Source of the DNA: Neobacillus mesonae
Lineage (GTDB): Bacteria > Bacillota > Bacilli > Bacillales > Cytobacillaceae
DNA: 64,000 bases
Direction of reading: 5' to 3'
NCBI RefSeq assembly: GCF_023715155.1
Contig: NZ_JAMBNQ010000009.1
Span: forward strand, 84,122-148,121
Below the pieces are notes generated by a model. That model ran no database searches. It saw nothing but the letters and a program-made list of their open reading frames with translations, and was not told the origin of the DNA. Position 1 is the first letter of the stretch, and every line of letters begins with the position of its first letter. The position numbers were made by a program, and so were the translations under genes. This document shows, in pieces, positions 35,367-45,161 of the stretch.

Positions 35367-35405
35367 AAGGGCGTAAATCCGGAAAAAGGATTTGCGTCCT
35401 TTTTC
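35367..35405 (+). terminator. terminator of the TRAP operon
   Basis: AAGGGCGTAAATCC pairs with GGATTTGCGTCCTT, then TTTT. Confidence 0.85.
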
Positions 35406-35500
35406 ATGATTGGCTCAGATTGTTTAAGAACGGAAAGATTAGGGAGGATTTTTCGTTAAAAGTTACATAAATACAAAGGGAAAGTCTAAATTATTCCAAC

Positions 35501-35594
35501 TTATGTAGAATTAAAGTGGAATTGTGCAGAATAATACCTGGATTATGTAGAGAATCCCTTTAACTATGTAGAAAAGCCCGCCAATTATGTAGAA
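35501..35594. repeat. 21-bp-period TTATGTAGA array
   Basis: TTATGTAGA-like cores start at 35501, 35522 (TTGTGCAGA), 35543, 35564 (CTATGTAGA) and 35585, exactly 21 bp apart, with variable bases between. The rest of the 35406-35746 gap shows no gene; the ftsH promoter must lie in its last part. Confidence 0.85.
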
Positions 35595-35746
35595 TAAATT
35601 AGCTAAACAAAATCTATTCTTTGCATTGTGTTTTTTTCACAAACGAACCAAAGGAAACTTTTGAAATGATAACAGCAGGATTGGGCAAAATATATTCATT
35701 GCTGCAGAAATGGAGCAGTGATGAATAAAAAAGTGGGGGAACTGCA

Positions 35747-37600
35747 ATGAAAGAAGTAAAACCGCCAAAAAAGCCGCTGATTTATTATTATGGCATTATT
35801 ATAGTTGTTATTCTGCTGTTAAACTCCATTATCTTTCCAGCTATTAACCGCCATGCTGTGAAAGAGGTGGATTACGGGACATTTTTAACGATGGTGGAAA
35901 AAGGTCAAGTAAAAGAGGTTCAAATTGAGGATACCAATATTGTCTTCAAACCGAAGGGGAAAAGTGAATACAAGTACTATAAGACAGGAACCATGAATGA
36001 CCCGGAACTGGTTGACCGTCTTCATCAAGCAAACGTTAAATTTGCCAAGGTCATTCCGAAGGAAAATTCGCCGCTGCTAAACTTCTTTTTAACGTGGATT
36101 TTGCCATTTCTTATTTTTATCGCTATTGGTCAATGGTTAATGCGTAAATTTCAAAGCAAAATGTTCGGCGGCGGAAATGCATTATCATTTGGAAAAAGCA
36201 ATGCAAAAGTGTATGTTGAAGCCCAGACCGGCATTACCTTTAAAGATGTAGCCGGCCAGGATGAGGCAAAAGAGGCATTACAGGAAATTGTAGATTTTCT
36301 TGATGATCCGAAGAAATATGCGGAAATTGGCGCCAAAATTCCAAAAGGGGCACTATTAGTGGGACCTCCTGGAACCGGGAAAACCTTGCTGGCCAAAGCG
36401 GTTGCAGGGGAGTCTAAGGTGCCGTTCTTCTCGATTTCAGGGTCTGAATTTGTTGAGATGTTTGTCGGTATGGGGGCAGCGAGAGTACGAGACCTTTTTA
36501 AACAAGCCCAGGAAAAAGCCCCTTGTATTGTGTTTATTGATGAAATTGATGCAATCGGGAAAAGCCGGAATTCAGGTATGGCCGGCGGCAATGATGAACG
36601 GGAGCAGACATTGAACCAGCTTCTAACAGAAATGGACGGATTTGACGCGGATAAAGGTGTCGTCATTCTGGCTGCTACGAACAGGCCGGAAACCCTTGAT
36701 AAAGCTCTGCTCAGACCAGGAAGATTTGACCGCCGGGTGCCAGTGGAACTGCCGGATCTTGCCGGCCGTGAAGCCATCTTACGGGTTCATGCGAAAAAAG
36801 TGAAGCTTGAAGCCAACATTGATTTTAATGTGATTGCCAGAGCAACATCAGGTGCATCAGGTGCGGATTTAGCAAATATTATAAATGAGGCGGCTCTTAG
36901 AGCAGTTCGCCTTGGACGAAATAAAGTGATTCAAAATGATTTGGAAGAATCCGTAGAAGTAGTCATTGCCGGCTATCAGCGCAAACATGCGGTCATTTCA
37001 ATGAAAGATAAGTTAACGATATCCTACCATGAAATCGGGCATGCCTTGGTTGCCGCAAAACAAAGTCACTCGGCGCCTGTCCATAAAATCACGATTATTC
37101 CAAGAACATCAGGGGCGCTTGGCTACACGATGCAGGTGGATGAACATGAAACAATCTTAATGTCGAAAGAGCAGGCGTTAGCTAAAATTACCACCATTAT
37201 GGGCGGGCGTGCAGCAGAGGAAGTGATTTTTAAAACCATTACTTCAGGCGCTTCCAACGATATTGAGCAAGCCACCAAAATCGCCCGGGCGATGGTGACG
37301 AGGTATGGGATGAGCAGCGAATTTGACATGATGGGGCTGGAAACGGTGAATAACCCGTATTTAGGCGGTGATACTACGTTAATGGTATCGGCAGAAACAG
37401 CCTCTAAAGTTGATACAGAGGTTCTGAACATTATCAAAGACTGCCATCAGAAGGCAAAAGAAATACTCCGGGATAATATGGAAAAACTGCATGAACTAAC
37501 TAAATTCTTATTGGAAAAGGAAACCATCACTGGAGAAGAATTTATGAACATATTGACAGGTAAACATGAAACCAATTCTCCAACACTTGTGAAGGAGTAG
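35747..37600 (+). CDS. FtsH family ATP-dependent zinc metalloprotease
   Basis: 617 residues. Membrane helices at about 12-31 and 112-131 flank a small external domain, followed by an AAA domain with Walker A GPPGTGKT (206-213), FIDEIDAIG, and the second region of homology ending in RPGRFDR. The protease motif HEIGH places His428, Glu429 and His432. It degrades membrane and short-lived proteins. It stands alone, away from the usual tilS-hpt-ftsH context, has HEIGH where the common form is HEAGH, and lacks the long C-terminal tail of the housekeeping Bacillus FtsH. It is therefore probably a paralogue. Confidence 0.9.
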   Translation: MKEVKPPKKPLIYYYGIIIVVILLLNSIIFPAINRHAVKEVDYGTFLTMVEKGQVKEVQIEDTNIVFKPKGKSEYKYYKTGTMNDPELVDRLHQANVKFAKVIPKENSPLLNFFLTWILPFLIFIAIGQWLMRKFQSKMFGGGNALSFGKSNAKVYVEAQTGITFKDVAGQDEAKEALQEIVDFLDDPKKYAEIGAKIPKGALLVGPPGTGKTLLAKAVAGESKVPFFSISGSEFVEMFVGMGAARVRDLFKQAQEKAPCIVFIDEIDAIGKSRNSGMAGGNDEREQTLNQLLTEMDGFDADKGVVILAATNRPETLDKALLRPGRFDRRVPVELPDLAGREAILRVHAKKVKLEANIDFNVIARATSGASGADLANIINEAALRAVRLGRNKVIQNDLEESVEVVIAGYQRKHAVISMKDKLTISYHEIGHALVAAKQSHSAPVHKITIIPRTSGALGYTMQVDEHETILMSKEQALAKITTIMGGRAAEEVIFKTITSGASNDIEQATKIARAMVTRYGMSSEFDMMGLETVNNPYLGGDTTLMVSAETASKVDTEVLNIIKDCHQKAKEILRDNMEKLHELTKFLLEKETITGEEFMNILTGKHETNSPTLVKE

Positions 37601-37627
37601 TGCTTCAACTTCAATCAGAAACAATAG

Positions 37628-37664
37628 CACAACTGGCGAATCATGGCTGGTTGTGTTTTTTGTT
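37628..37664 (+). terminator. terminator after the ftsH paralogue
   Basis: CACAACTGGC can pair with GCTGGTTGTG (imperfect), followed by TTTTTT. Confidence 0.65.
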
Positions 37665-37758
37665 CTAGTTTGCCATTTAGAGGCCAGCGGTATGAATGCT
37701 CTAAGTAGATATGATACTCTAAATAAAATAGGACAAAGTTTAAAAGAGAGGTTAATGA

Positions 37759-40098
37759 ATGGATAACTCGGAGAACTTTCAATTAAATTTACAAAACATA
37801 GAGTTTTTATCATCAAGAATCTATCCTGGAATTGAAATTCTTCTTGTTCTCGATGGTGAAATAATAGTTGAAACGGATAGTGGAATTTATCAGATGAAAG
37901 AAAATGATCTGCTTGTTATAAACCGAAATCAAGTAGTTCAAGTTCGTGCAGTGAAGCATAACACTGTTTTTTCATTAAGAATTCCAGATGCATTTATTTC
38001 CAAATATTATGAAGAGTATCGTCACTACCAATTCCATTTATTTTCCGGGCAAATTGATCGGGGAAAAGAAAATATTTTAGCACAGCTGCGAAAATCTCTC
38101 GCTGAGCTGTTGGTCACCTATTGCAGGCATGAAAATGAAGGTCAGCTCGAAATACATATCTTAATCTGTAAAATTTTACTTACGCTTATTCTTAGATTTA
38201 AGGGAGAACGAAGCCATATTGAAGAAGAGAATGTGAAGGATCAGCGCTTAAAAGAGATTATATCTCATATAAAACAGCACTTTGACGAACCGATTACATT
38301 AGAGGAAGTTGCTGCACACTTTTATTTATCTCCCAGTTATTTCTCGCGCTATTTTAAACAGCAATTAGGTATTGGCTTTAGCCGCTTTTTAATGAACATT
38401 CGGTTAGAACACAGTGTAAAAGATTTATTGTATACAAAAGATTCTATCACATTTATTTCCATGAAAAATGGCTTTCCTAATGCAAAATCTTTTACAAATT
38501 TATTTAAAGAGGTGTACGGAGAGACACCACATTCTTTTCGTGAGAAGAATGCCCAGGAAGAAATGAGCTTAGTTAACAATTTCCAATTGGAAGATTCAGG
38601 GACATTGCTGAATTCTCCTGAAATTATAATGAAATTAGGTGTTTTAGTATCAGAAGGGGATCATACATCGTCTTTAAGTAATACAGAAACTCACTCCGAA
38701 GAATTAAAAATCGATTTATCTTCAACAAACAGGAAAGTTTGCATTCATCCAAATAATATTTTAATGATTGGCGAATTGAGAGAATTGCAGAAAGAAAACG
38801 TTCGGACCCAGGTGTTATTAGCTAAAAAAGGGGTACAAATAAAATATATTGGCATTCACAAGTTATTAAGCGGAAGAACCATTCCCACGGCAGTAGAAAC
38901 GGATGAATTAATCCCAACAACATCCCCTTACTATAATTCTGATGAAGTGATCCAATTTATAAAAACAAATGATTTATCCTTATTTATTCAAATTGGGTAC
39001 AAAGGAATTGCCTCAGATGAAAAGGCATACTTTCAAAAACTTGAACATTTTTTAAGACATTGTTTGCAGGTGTTCGGTGAAACGTATGTAAGTTCCTGGT
39101 ATTTTATGTACGTAACGAATGATGAAACGATAGACAGTAAAAAAATACAAGACTTTTATTTAACATTATACAAATTATTGAAAACGATCGTTCCTTCTAT
39201 TCAAGTTGGCTTATTAGTACCATTTTCATTCCAAACTGGAACGACAGATGACAAGCATAAATGGATCCTGCACCAACAAGAGCAATTTGACTTTATTGCT
39301 TATCAAGCGAGTTCGAATGAAATCGTTGATTTTACGGACATCATCAATGATAATTATCTGCTGGCAAAAGACTTTATTAAGAAAAAAACGGAGAAATTAA
39401 AACGCTATTTAAAAAGTCATTCGATAGAGAAACCCCTCCATTTGATTACTTGGAGTTCCTTTTCAGGAAATACCCGTTACACAAATGGGGTATTTTTTCG
39501 AGGCGCATTAATATTGAATGATGCGATGTCCGTGGCAGAAGATGTGCAATCACTTGGTTTCTGGATCAATACGGAAATACATGAAAGAACCGTTGGGGCA
39601 AAGAATATTCCATTAGAAGGAATGGAACTGTTTCATTATTTTTCAGGAAAACGTCCTGCTTATTATGCGATGTCCTTTTTAAACAGGCTGCAGGGAAAAG
39701 TAATCACAAAAGGTGCTAACCATATTATGGTGGAAAATGCATCAGGTTATCAGATTGTTTTAATGAACAACCATATTGTTAATCCCTATTTTTCTATAGA
39801 AGAAACATTTTTACAAAAATTAATGAAGGAAGTACGAGTCACCATTAAAGGAATCCCTGAAGGAGAATATCAAATACGTAAATATGTTTTTGATAAGGAT
39901 CATGGGGCCTTGTATAAGAATTGGTGGGAAAATAACAGTAAATTTGGACTGGATACAGAAATTGTTGATTATATTACACAATCAAGTCAACCTTCTTTAG
40001 AAGTATTTGATGAAAAGATTGACGGGGAATGGTCGTTTTATTCTTACTTAACGATTAATGCGATTCACTTTTTTGATATCAGAAAAGTATTCGTTTAA
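37759..40098 (+). CDS. AraC family regulator with C-terminal GH39-like domain
   Basis: 779 residues. About 1-140 is a cupin-like sensor. Residues about 165-270 are a double AraC helix-turn-helix (ITLEEVAAHFYLSPSYFSRYF, then the GFPNAKSFTNLFKEVYGETP signature). The remaining 500 residues resemble a GH39 beta-xylosidase-type barrel, and I did not identify clear catalytic acids in it. Staphylococcal Rsp and Rbf have the same architecture. It directly precedes an MFS transporter and an M20 peptidase and may control them. AAAGAGAGG lies before the ATG. Confidence 0.82.
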   Translation: MDNSENFQLNLQNIEFLSSRIYPGIEILLVLDGEIIVETDSGIYQMKENDLLVINRNQVVQVRAVKHNTVFSLRIPDAFISKYYEEYRHYQFHLFSGQIDRGKENILAQLRKSLAELLVTYCRHENEGQLEIHILICKILLTLILRFKGERSHIEEENVKDQRLKEIISHIKQHFDEPITLEEVAAHFYLSPSYFSRYFKQQLGIGFSRFLMNIRLEHSVKDLLYTKDSITFISMKNGFPNAKSFTNLFKEVYGETPHSFREKNAQEEMSLVNNFQLEDSGTLLNSPEIIMKLGVLVSEGDHTSSLSNTETHSEELKIDLSSTNRKVCIHPNNILMIGELRELQKENVRTQVLLAKKGVQIKYIGIHKLLSGRTIPTAVETDELIPTTSPYYNSDEVIQFIKTNDLSLFIQIGYKGIASDEKAYFQKLEHFLRHCLQVFGETYVSSWYFMYVTNDETIDSKKIQDFYLTLYKLLKTIVPSIQVGLLVPFSFQTGTTDDKHKWILHQQEQFDFIAYQASSNEIVDFTDIINDNYLLAKDFIKKKTEKLKRYLKSHSIEKPLHLITWSSFSGNTRYTNGVFFRGALILNDAMSVAEDVQSLGFWINTEIHERTVGAKNIPLEGMELFHYFSGKRPAYYAMSFLNRLQGKVITKGANHIMVENASGYQIVLMNNHIVNPYFSIEETFLQKLMKEVRVTIKGIPEGEYQIRKYVFDKDHGALYKNWWENNSKFGLDTEIVDYITQSSQPSLEVFDEKIDGEWSFYSYLTINAIHFFDIRKVFV

Positions 40099-40194
40099 AA
40101 AGTGGTTCTTTTCATGAACAAGCTTTTGTTTTAAATAGCCTTTTTTAAAGGTAAAAAATTGACCGTCAAAATTTATTTAAATCATTTCCATGTT

Positions 40195-40264
40195 TATAAT
40201 TGCACGAACCAAATCACCTGATTTGGATAAAAAATGACTCCTTTTTAAAGGGGTCATTTTTTAT
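40195..40264 (+). promoter_or_regulatory. MFS-gene promoter, palindrome and leader terminator
   Basis: TATAAT at 40195-40200 is followed by the perfect palindrome CCAAATCA-CC-TGATTTGG (about 40209-40226) at or just after the expected start, a likely operator. AAAATGACTCC/GGGGTCATTTT with T-run (40230-40264) is a terminator that precedes the MFS gene by about 85 bases. It either ends read-through from the AraC gene or attenuates MFS expression. Confidence 0.6.
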
Positions 40265-40350
40265 AATAAAGACACATAACACCGGTGTTGTAAGAAAAGG
40301 ATATGAAAGAGCAAAACATTTGAAAATTTGGCATTCCAGGGGGTAAATAA

Positions 40351-41757
40351 ATGGAAGCTTATAAAGGTACAAATAAATTGATTATCGGTATTGTATTCGG
40401 CGTTATTACCTTTTGGCTGTTCGCTCAAGCCATGGTAAATGTAGTGCCTGCTGTACAATCAGATTTAGGCATTTCACTTGGAACATTGAATATTGCCATT
40501 AGTTTAACTTCGTTATTCTCAGGTATGTTTATCGTAGGGGCCGGTGGTTTAGCGGATAAAGTTGGGCGGAAAAAAATTACGTATATTGGGTTGATTTTGA
40601 GTATTATTGGCTCTTTACTACTGGTTATCACACAGGGGGCAGCCTTACTCATTATCGGCCGTATTATTCAGGGGCTTTCAGCAGCATGTATCATGCCTGC
40701 AACAATTGCTTTAATGAAAGAATATTTTGAGGGAGCAGACCGTCAGCGTGCTCTAAGCTTTTGGTCAATCGGGTCTTGGGGCGGCTCAGGAGTTTGTTCA
40801 TTCGCGGGTGGAGCCATTGCCACCTATATGGGCTGGAGATGGATCTTCATCTTTTCCATTGTTTTTGCGCTTCTAGGAATGTATCTCATTAAAGATACCC
40901 CGGAAAGTAAAGGAGAATCAAAAGGTCGTTTTACATTTGATGTTACAGGCTTAATTATTTTAATTATCACGATGCTTGCTTTGAATCTTTTCATTACCCG
41001 CGGAGCGGATTGGGGATGGACAAGCACTTTTACTTTAGTTAGTTTAGCTGTTGCCGTTATTGGAATTATTGTTTTTGTTAAAGTTGAAAAGAACAATGTT
41101 AAAGCGCTGATTGACTTCTCTTTGTTTAAAAATAAACCATATGCAGGTGCTACTTATTCGAACTTCTTATTAAACGCGGTAGCAGGTACATTAGTGGTTG
41201 CTAATACCTATGTTCAAGTGGGGCGTGGATTTACTGCCTTCCAATCAGGGATGCTATCACTTGGTTACTTAATCGCCGTTTTGGCAATGATTCGTGTTGG
41301 TGAGAAAATTCTCCAAAAAGCAGGTGCTAAATCTCCAATGATATGGGGAACGGTCATCACTACAGTTGGTGTAGCACTTATGGGTCTAACCTTCTTACCA
41401 GGAGTGGCTTATACGGTTGTGGTATTCATTGGTTTTGCATTATTTGGTTTAGGACTGGGCATCTATGCTACTCCATCCACAGATACTTCAGTATCAAATG
41501 CTCCTTCAGATAAAGTTGGGTCAGCTGCAGGGGTTTACAAAATGGCAAGCTCGCTTGGCGGGGCATTTGGTGTTGCGATTTCAGCAGCAGTTTATGGTGC
41601 CATCGCTGTGGTCGGCAGTAAAGAAATGGCAGCAACATCCGGGATTATAGTCAATGTGATCTTTGGAGTATTGGCACTTATTTCAATTATGGCAATGGTG
41701 CCGAAAAACGCGGGAAAAGAGCATCAAGAAGTACTGCTCAATAAAAAGGCTGGTTAA
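40351..41757 (+). CDS. MFS transporter (multidrug DHA2-like)
   Basis: 468 residues with about 14 membrane helices, the DHA2-type arrangement. GGLADKVGRKK is the loop 2-3 motif A, and GRIIQGLSAACIMPATIALM is the motif B/C region. It is a proton-driven exporter or importer. An M20 amidohydrolase follows 55 bases downstream and is probably co-transcribed, suggesting that this carrier handles an N-acylated amino acid or peptide; that is inference. Confidence 0.85.
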   Translation: MEAYKGTNKLIIGIVFGVITFWLFAQAMVNVVPAVQSDLGISLGTLNIAISLTSLFSGMFIVGAGGLADKVGRKKITYIGLILSIIGSLLLVITQGAALLIIGRIIQGLSAACIMPATIALMKEYFEGADRQRALSFWSIGSWGGSGVCSFAGGAIATYMGWRWIFIFSIVFALLGMYLIKDTPESKGESKGRFTFDVTGLIILIITMLALNLFITRGADWGWTSTFTLVSLAVAVIGIIVFVKVEKNNVKALIDFSLFKNKPYAGATYSNFLLNAVAGTLVVANTYVQVGRGFTAFQSGMLSLGYLIAVLAMIRVGEKILQKAGAKSPMIWGTVITTVGVALMGLTFLPGVAYTVVVFIGFALFGLGLGIYATPSTDTSVSNAPSDKVGSAAGVYKMASSLGGAFGVAISAAVYGAIAVVGSKEMAATSGIIVNVIFGVLALISIMAMVPKNAGKEHQEVLLNKKAG

Positions 41758-41812
41758 TGTTTTCAATAGCCATCGTAACGAATGTGAAAAAATGAAATGG
41801 AGGTAATTCCAG

Positions 41813-43000
41813 ATGAGAGATACATTAATGAAAATGTTGGAAGACCGTAAAGAGGAAATGATTCAAATTCGTCGATATCTTCATGAACACCCTGAATTAT
41901 CCTTTCAAGAAGTAAACACAAGCAAATATATTGAAGAGTTTTATAAAGGAAAAGATGTGGAAGTACAAACCAAGGTTGGCGGAGGGCATGGCATCATCGT
42001 CACCATTAAAGGTGGGAAACCAGGAAAAACAATTGGGCTGCGCGCGGACTTCGATGCTCTTCCCATTTTTGAAGAGACAGATGTCCCATTTAAATCGCAA
42101 AATCCAGGTGTCATGCATGCTTGTGGTCATGATGGACATACAGCCTACTTAATGGTGCTGGCAGACTGCTTAATCCAGCTAAAGGATGAAATTCCCGGTA
42201 CGATTAAAATCATCCACCAGCCAGCTGAAGAGGTGCCGCCTGGTGGTGCAATCGGGATGATAAAATCCGGCCTTCTTGATGATTTAGATGCCATTTATGG
42301 CATTCATTTATTACCAATGGGGCCTGCAGGAACTGTAGGCTATCATGCTGGCTATTCTTTCAATGGAAGAGCCTACATGAAACTGAAAATTCAAGGCAGG
42401 GGCGGACATGGCTCCTCTCCTAATTTAGCAAATGATGCCATTGTTGCGGGTTCTTATTTTGTTACAGCCGTTCAAACCATCATCAGCCGCCGGTTAAGCC
42501 CTTTCGATGTGGGCGTTATTACCATTGGATCATTTGACGGTAAAGGCACATTCAACGTGATTAAAGACAGTGTGGAGCTTGAAGGCGATATCCGTTATAT
42601 GACCATGGAGACAAAAGAAACGATTGAGAAAGAAGTCAAACGGATTGTAAGAGGAATTGAAGAGGAATTTGGCGTAACATGTGAGCTTATCTATACTCCG
42701 GATTATCCGCCTTTATATAACAACCCTGAGCTGACCGAAAAGGTTGCTGAGAGCTTACGAAGCATGAATGATAAAGATATTAAAGAGGTGAAGGAATTCC
42801 CGGCATTACCGCCATCCGAAGACTTTGCACATTATGCTGAAAAATTCCCGGCCTGCTTCTTTTACATTGCATGTTCACCAAAAGGGGTGGAAAAACCTTA
42901 CTTCAATCATCATCCTAAATTTGATATTGATGAGGATGCACTTCTTGTAGCGGCCAAAGCGGTTGGACAAGTAGTTTGCAGTTATTTTGAAGTGGAATAA
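41813..43000 (+). CDS. M20 family metallo-amidohydrolase
   Basis: A 395-residue M20D/aminoacylase-type hydrolase. Metal ligands are visible in VMHACGHDGHTA and QPAEEVPPGG, with the dimerisation-lid motif GRGGHGSSP. It cleaves N-acyl or N-carbamoyl amino acids. It is paired with the MFS gene. A second M20 gene at 62517 shares the same motif set (ADFDALPI, VMHACGHDGHTA), so the two are paralogues. Confidence 0.88.
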   Translation: MRDTLMKMLEDRKEEMIQIRRYLHEHPELSFQEVNTSKYIEEFYKGKDVEVQTKVGGGHGIIVTIKGGKPGKTIGLRADFDALPIFEETDVPFKSQNPGVMHACGHDGHTAYLMVLADCLIQLKDEIPGTIKIIHQPAEEVPPGGAIGMIKSGLLDDLDAIYGIHLLPMGPAGTVGYHAGYSFNGRAYMKLKIQGRGGHGSSPNLANDAIVAGSYFVTAVQTIISRRLSPFDVGVITIGSFDGKGTFNVIKDSVELEGDIRYMTMETKETIEKEVKRIVRGIEEEFGVTCELIYTPDYPPLYNNPELTEKVAESLRSMNDKDIKEVKEFPALPPSEDFAHYAEKFPACFFYIACSPKGVEKPYFNHHPKFDIDEDALLVAAKAVGQVVCSYFEVE

Positions 43001-43094
43001 AGAAAACGTTCAAAACCCATTATACTGAAAAAAGGGATATTGCCAAGCGGGAATATTTCAAAATAAATTTGGCCTGCATTTTGACCTGAGATTG

Positions 43095-43127
43095 AGATAA
43101 CCGTTTCGGTCGGTTATCTCTTTTTTA
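43095..43127 (+). terminator. terminator after the M20 gene
   Basis: GAGATAACCG pairs with CGGTTATCTC, then T-run. Confidence 0.9.
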
Positions 43128-43171
43128 TTTACAAACACTTAACATCTTAAAGCTTGAAGGCATCATGGATT

Positions 43172-43213
43172 TCATTTATATTTATATAAGCAAATAGTTA
43201 TATAGTAATATAG
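43172..43213 (+). promoter_or_regulatory. ArsR operator/promoter region
   Basis: An AT-rich imperfect dyad (ATATAAGCAAATAGTTATAT) followed by a TATAGT -10-like box lies directly before arsR. Dyads of this AT-rich type are bound by ArsR/SmtB repressors. Confidence 0.55.
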
Positions 43214-43228
43214 AGGGGGATTACTTAG

Positions 43229-43561
43229 ATGGAATTAGATCGCGCCGCCCTTTGCTTAAAGCTTTTGGGGGATAAAACACGTTTGACCATGATTTCCATT
43301 CTGAAGCATCGAGATTGCTGTGTATGTGAATTTCAAGAAGTTTTTGACATGAGTCAGCCTTCTATCAGTCAGCATCTGCGGAAGTTAAAGGATGCTGGAA
43401 TCGTAACCGAGTCAAGAAAAGGACAATGGGTGTATTATTCCTTAAACCAACAAAGCGACTTGTTCGAACTCATCCATGATATTTTGAAACATGCTCCGGA
43501 TCAGACAGAGAGAATGATTCAAATAGAAAAAAGCAATGCGACGCTTCGGTGCGGCTGTTAA
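43229..43561 (+). CDS. arsR: arsenite-responsive repressor ArsR
   Basis: A 110-residue ArsR/SmtB winged helix protein. Cys30, Cys31 and Cys33 (DCCVCEF) in the alpha-3 region form the As(III)/Sb(III) site. SQPSISQHLRKLKDAGIV is the recognition helix. A C-terminal RCGC adds further thiols. It should release the operator on arsenite. First gene of arsR-acr3-arsC-hesB. Confidence 0.9.
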   Translation: MELDRAALCLKLLGDKTRLTMISILKHRDCCVCEFQEVFDMSQPSISQHLRKLKDAGIVTESRKGQWVYYSLNQQSDLFELIHDILKHAPDQTERMIQIEKSNATLRCGC

Positions 43562-43576
43562 GGGGGAAATAGGAAA

Positions 43577-44635
43577 GTGAGTACAAATACAGAAAAAAAA
43601 AGGCTGTCATTTCTAGACCGATACTTAACACTTTGGATCTTTTTGGCGATGGCAGCAGGTGTTGGTTTAGGTTTCGTTTTTCCAAGTATGGCAAACGGAT
43701 TAAACCAATTACAGATAGGAACCACATCTGTTCCACTTGCAATTGGCTTAATATTAATGATGTATCCGCCGCTCGCAAAAGTCCGCTACGAAGAGATTGG
43801 CCGAGTCTTTAAAGATGTTAAGGTATTGGCCTTATCTCTTTTCCAAAACTGGATTATCGGGCCGATTTTAATGTTTATCCTTGCCATCATTTTTCTTCCG
43901 GATAAACCGGAGTACATGGTTGGACTCATCATGATAGGCTTGGCACGTTGTATTGCAATGGTTATTGTATGGAATGATTTGGCTAAAGGAGATACCGAAT
44001 ATGCTGCTGGTTTAGTTGCATTTAATGCTATTTTCCAAGTGCTATTTTTCTCTGTATATGCTTATTTATTTGTCACGATCATTCCAAAATGGATTGGGAT
44101 TCAAGGTGCGGTTGTAAACATCACAATGGCTGAGACCGCTAAGTCTGTTTTCATTTATCTGGGCATCCCATTTATAGCTGGAATGCTGACACGTTTTACG
44201 CTTGTAAAAGCAAAAGGGAGACAGTGGTACGAGAAAGTATTTGTTCCTAAAATCAGCCCTATTACGTTAATTGCCCTGATATTTACGATCATCATCATGT
44301 TCTCTTTAAAAGGAAATATGATTGTAAGTCTGCCATTGGATGTGGTGCGGGTTGCCATCCCATTATTCCTTTACTTTTTGTTCATGTTCTTTGTCTCTTT
44401 CTTCCTTGGGAGAAAAATCGGGGCGGACTACCCTGTTACCACCACTCTTTCTTTTACAGCAGGAAGTAATAATTTTGAGTTAGCCATCGCTGTAACAGTA
44501 GGTGTGTTTGGTATTCATTCCGGCGCTGCCTTTGCAGCAGTCATTGGACCCCTTGTAGAAGTCCCTGTCATGATTGCGTTAGTGAATGTAGCATTAAAAT
44601 TTAAAGAAAAGTATTTTAAAGAACATACAGCGTAA
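43577..44635 (+). CDS. acr3: arsenite efflux permease Acr3
   Basis: 352 residues, ten membrane helices, of the ACR3/BART family, with the conserved [19 protein letters not shown] carrying the functional Cys. It exports arsenite. It starts at GTG with AAGGGGGAAA upstream and lies 15 bases after arsR. Confidence 0.92.
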   Translation: MSTNTEKKRLSFLDRYLTLWIFLAMAAGVGLGFVFPSMANGLNQLQIGTTSVPLAIGLILMMYPPLAKVRYEEIGRVFKDVKVLALSLFQNWIIGPILMFILAIIFLPDKPEYMVGLIMIGLARCIAMVIVWNDLAKGDTEYAAGLVAFNAIFQVLFFSVYAYLFVTIIPKWIGIQGAVVNITMAETAKSVFIYLGIPFIAGMLTRFTLVKAKGRQWYEKVFVPKISPITLIALIFTIIIMFSLKGNMIVSLPLDVVRVAIPLFLYFLFMFFVSFFLGRKIGADYPVTTTLSFTAGSNNFELAIAVTVGVFGIHSGAAFAAVIGPLVEVPVMIALVNVALKFKEKYFKEHTA

Positions 44636-44660
44636 AACGATTAAAAAGGTGGAAAACAAC

Positions 44661-45083
44661 ATGGAAAATAAAAAGAAAATTTATTTTTTATGCACAGGAA
44701 ATTCCTGCCGCAGCCAAATGGCCGAAGGATGGGCCAAGAAATACTTAGGCGGTAAATGGGAAGTACGGAGTGCAGGGATTGAAACACATGGATTGAACCC
44801 CAATGCTGTAAAAGCAATGAAAGAGGCTGGAGTCGATATTTCAAATCATACTTCTGATCTTATCGACCCAGACTATTTAAACAGCGCAGATTTGGTTGTA
44901 ACATTATGTGGTGATGCTGCCGACAAATGCCCTGTTACACCGCCAAGTGTAAAACGTGTTCATTGGGGATTTGATGACCCTGCAAAAGCACAAGGAACAG
45001 AAGATGAAAAATGGGAATTCTTCCAACGTGTTCGTGATGAGATAAGAGACCGTATTCAGCATTTTGCTGAAACAGGAGAATAA
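44661..45083 (+). CDS. arsC: arsenate reductase ArsC, thioredoxin-coupled
   Basis: 140 residues of the low-molecular-weight phosphatase type. The P-loop CTGNSCRS gives Cys11, with Cys83 and Cys90 as the relay cysteines (LCGDAADKC), equal to the Cys10/82/89 triad of the Bacillus enzyme. It reduces arsenate to arsenite for Acr3. ATG at 44661 is chosen with AAAGGTGG upstream; a GTG at 44649 overlaps that site. Confidence 0.93.
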   Translation: MENKKKIYFLCTGNSCRSQMAEGWAKKYLGGKWEVRSAGIETHGLNPNAVKAMKEAGVDISNHTSDLIDPDYLNSADLVVTLCGDAADKCPVTPPSVKRVHWGFDDPAKAQGTEDEKWEFFQRVRDEIRDRIQHFAETGE

Positions 45084-45161
45084 GGCTGGAGATATCTGAT
45101 TTTATTTCCAAGCTATTTTAGATAAAATGAATGTGCAATACGGCAGGAGGAGGCTGGGAAC

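Noticed and set aside
36151..36777. 208-codon reverse-strand ORF
   Set aside because: Antisense of the FtsH AAA domain; no start signal.
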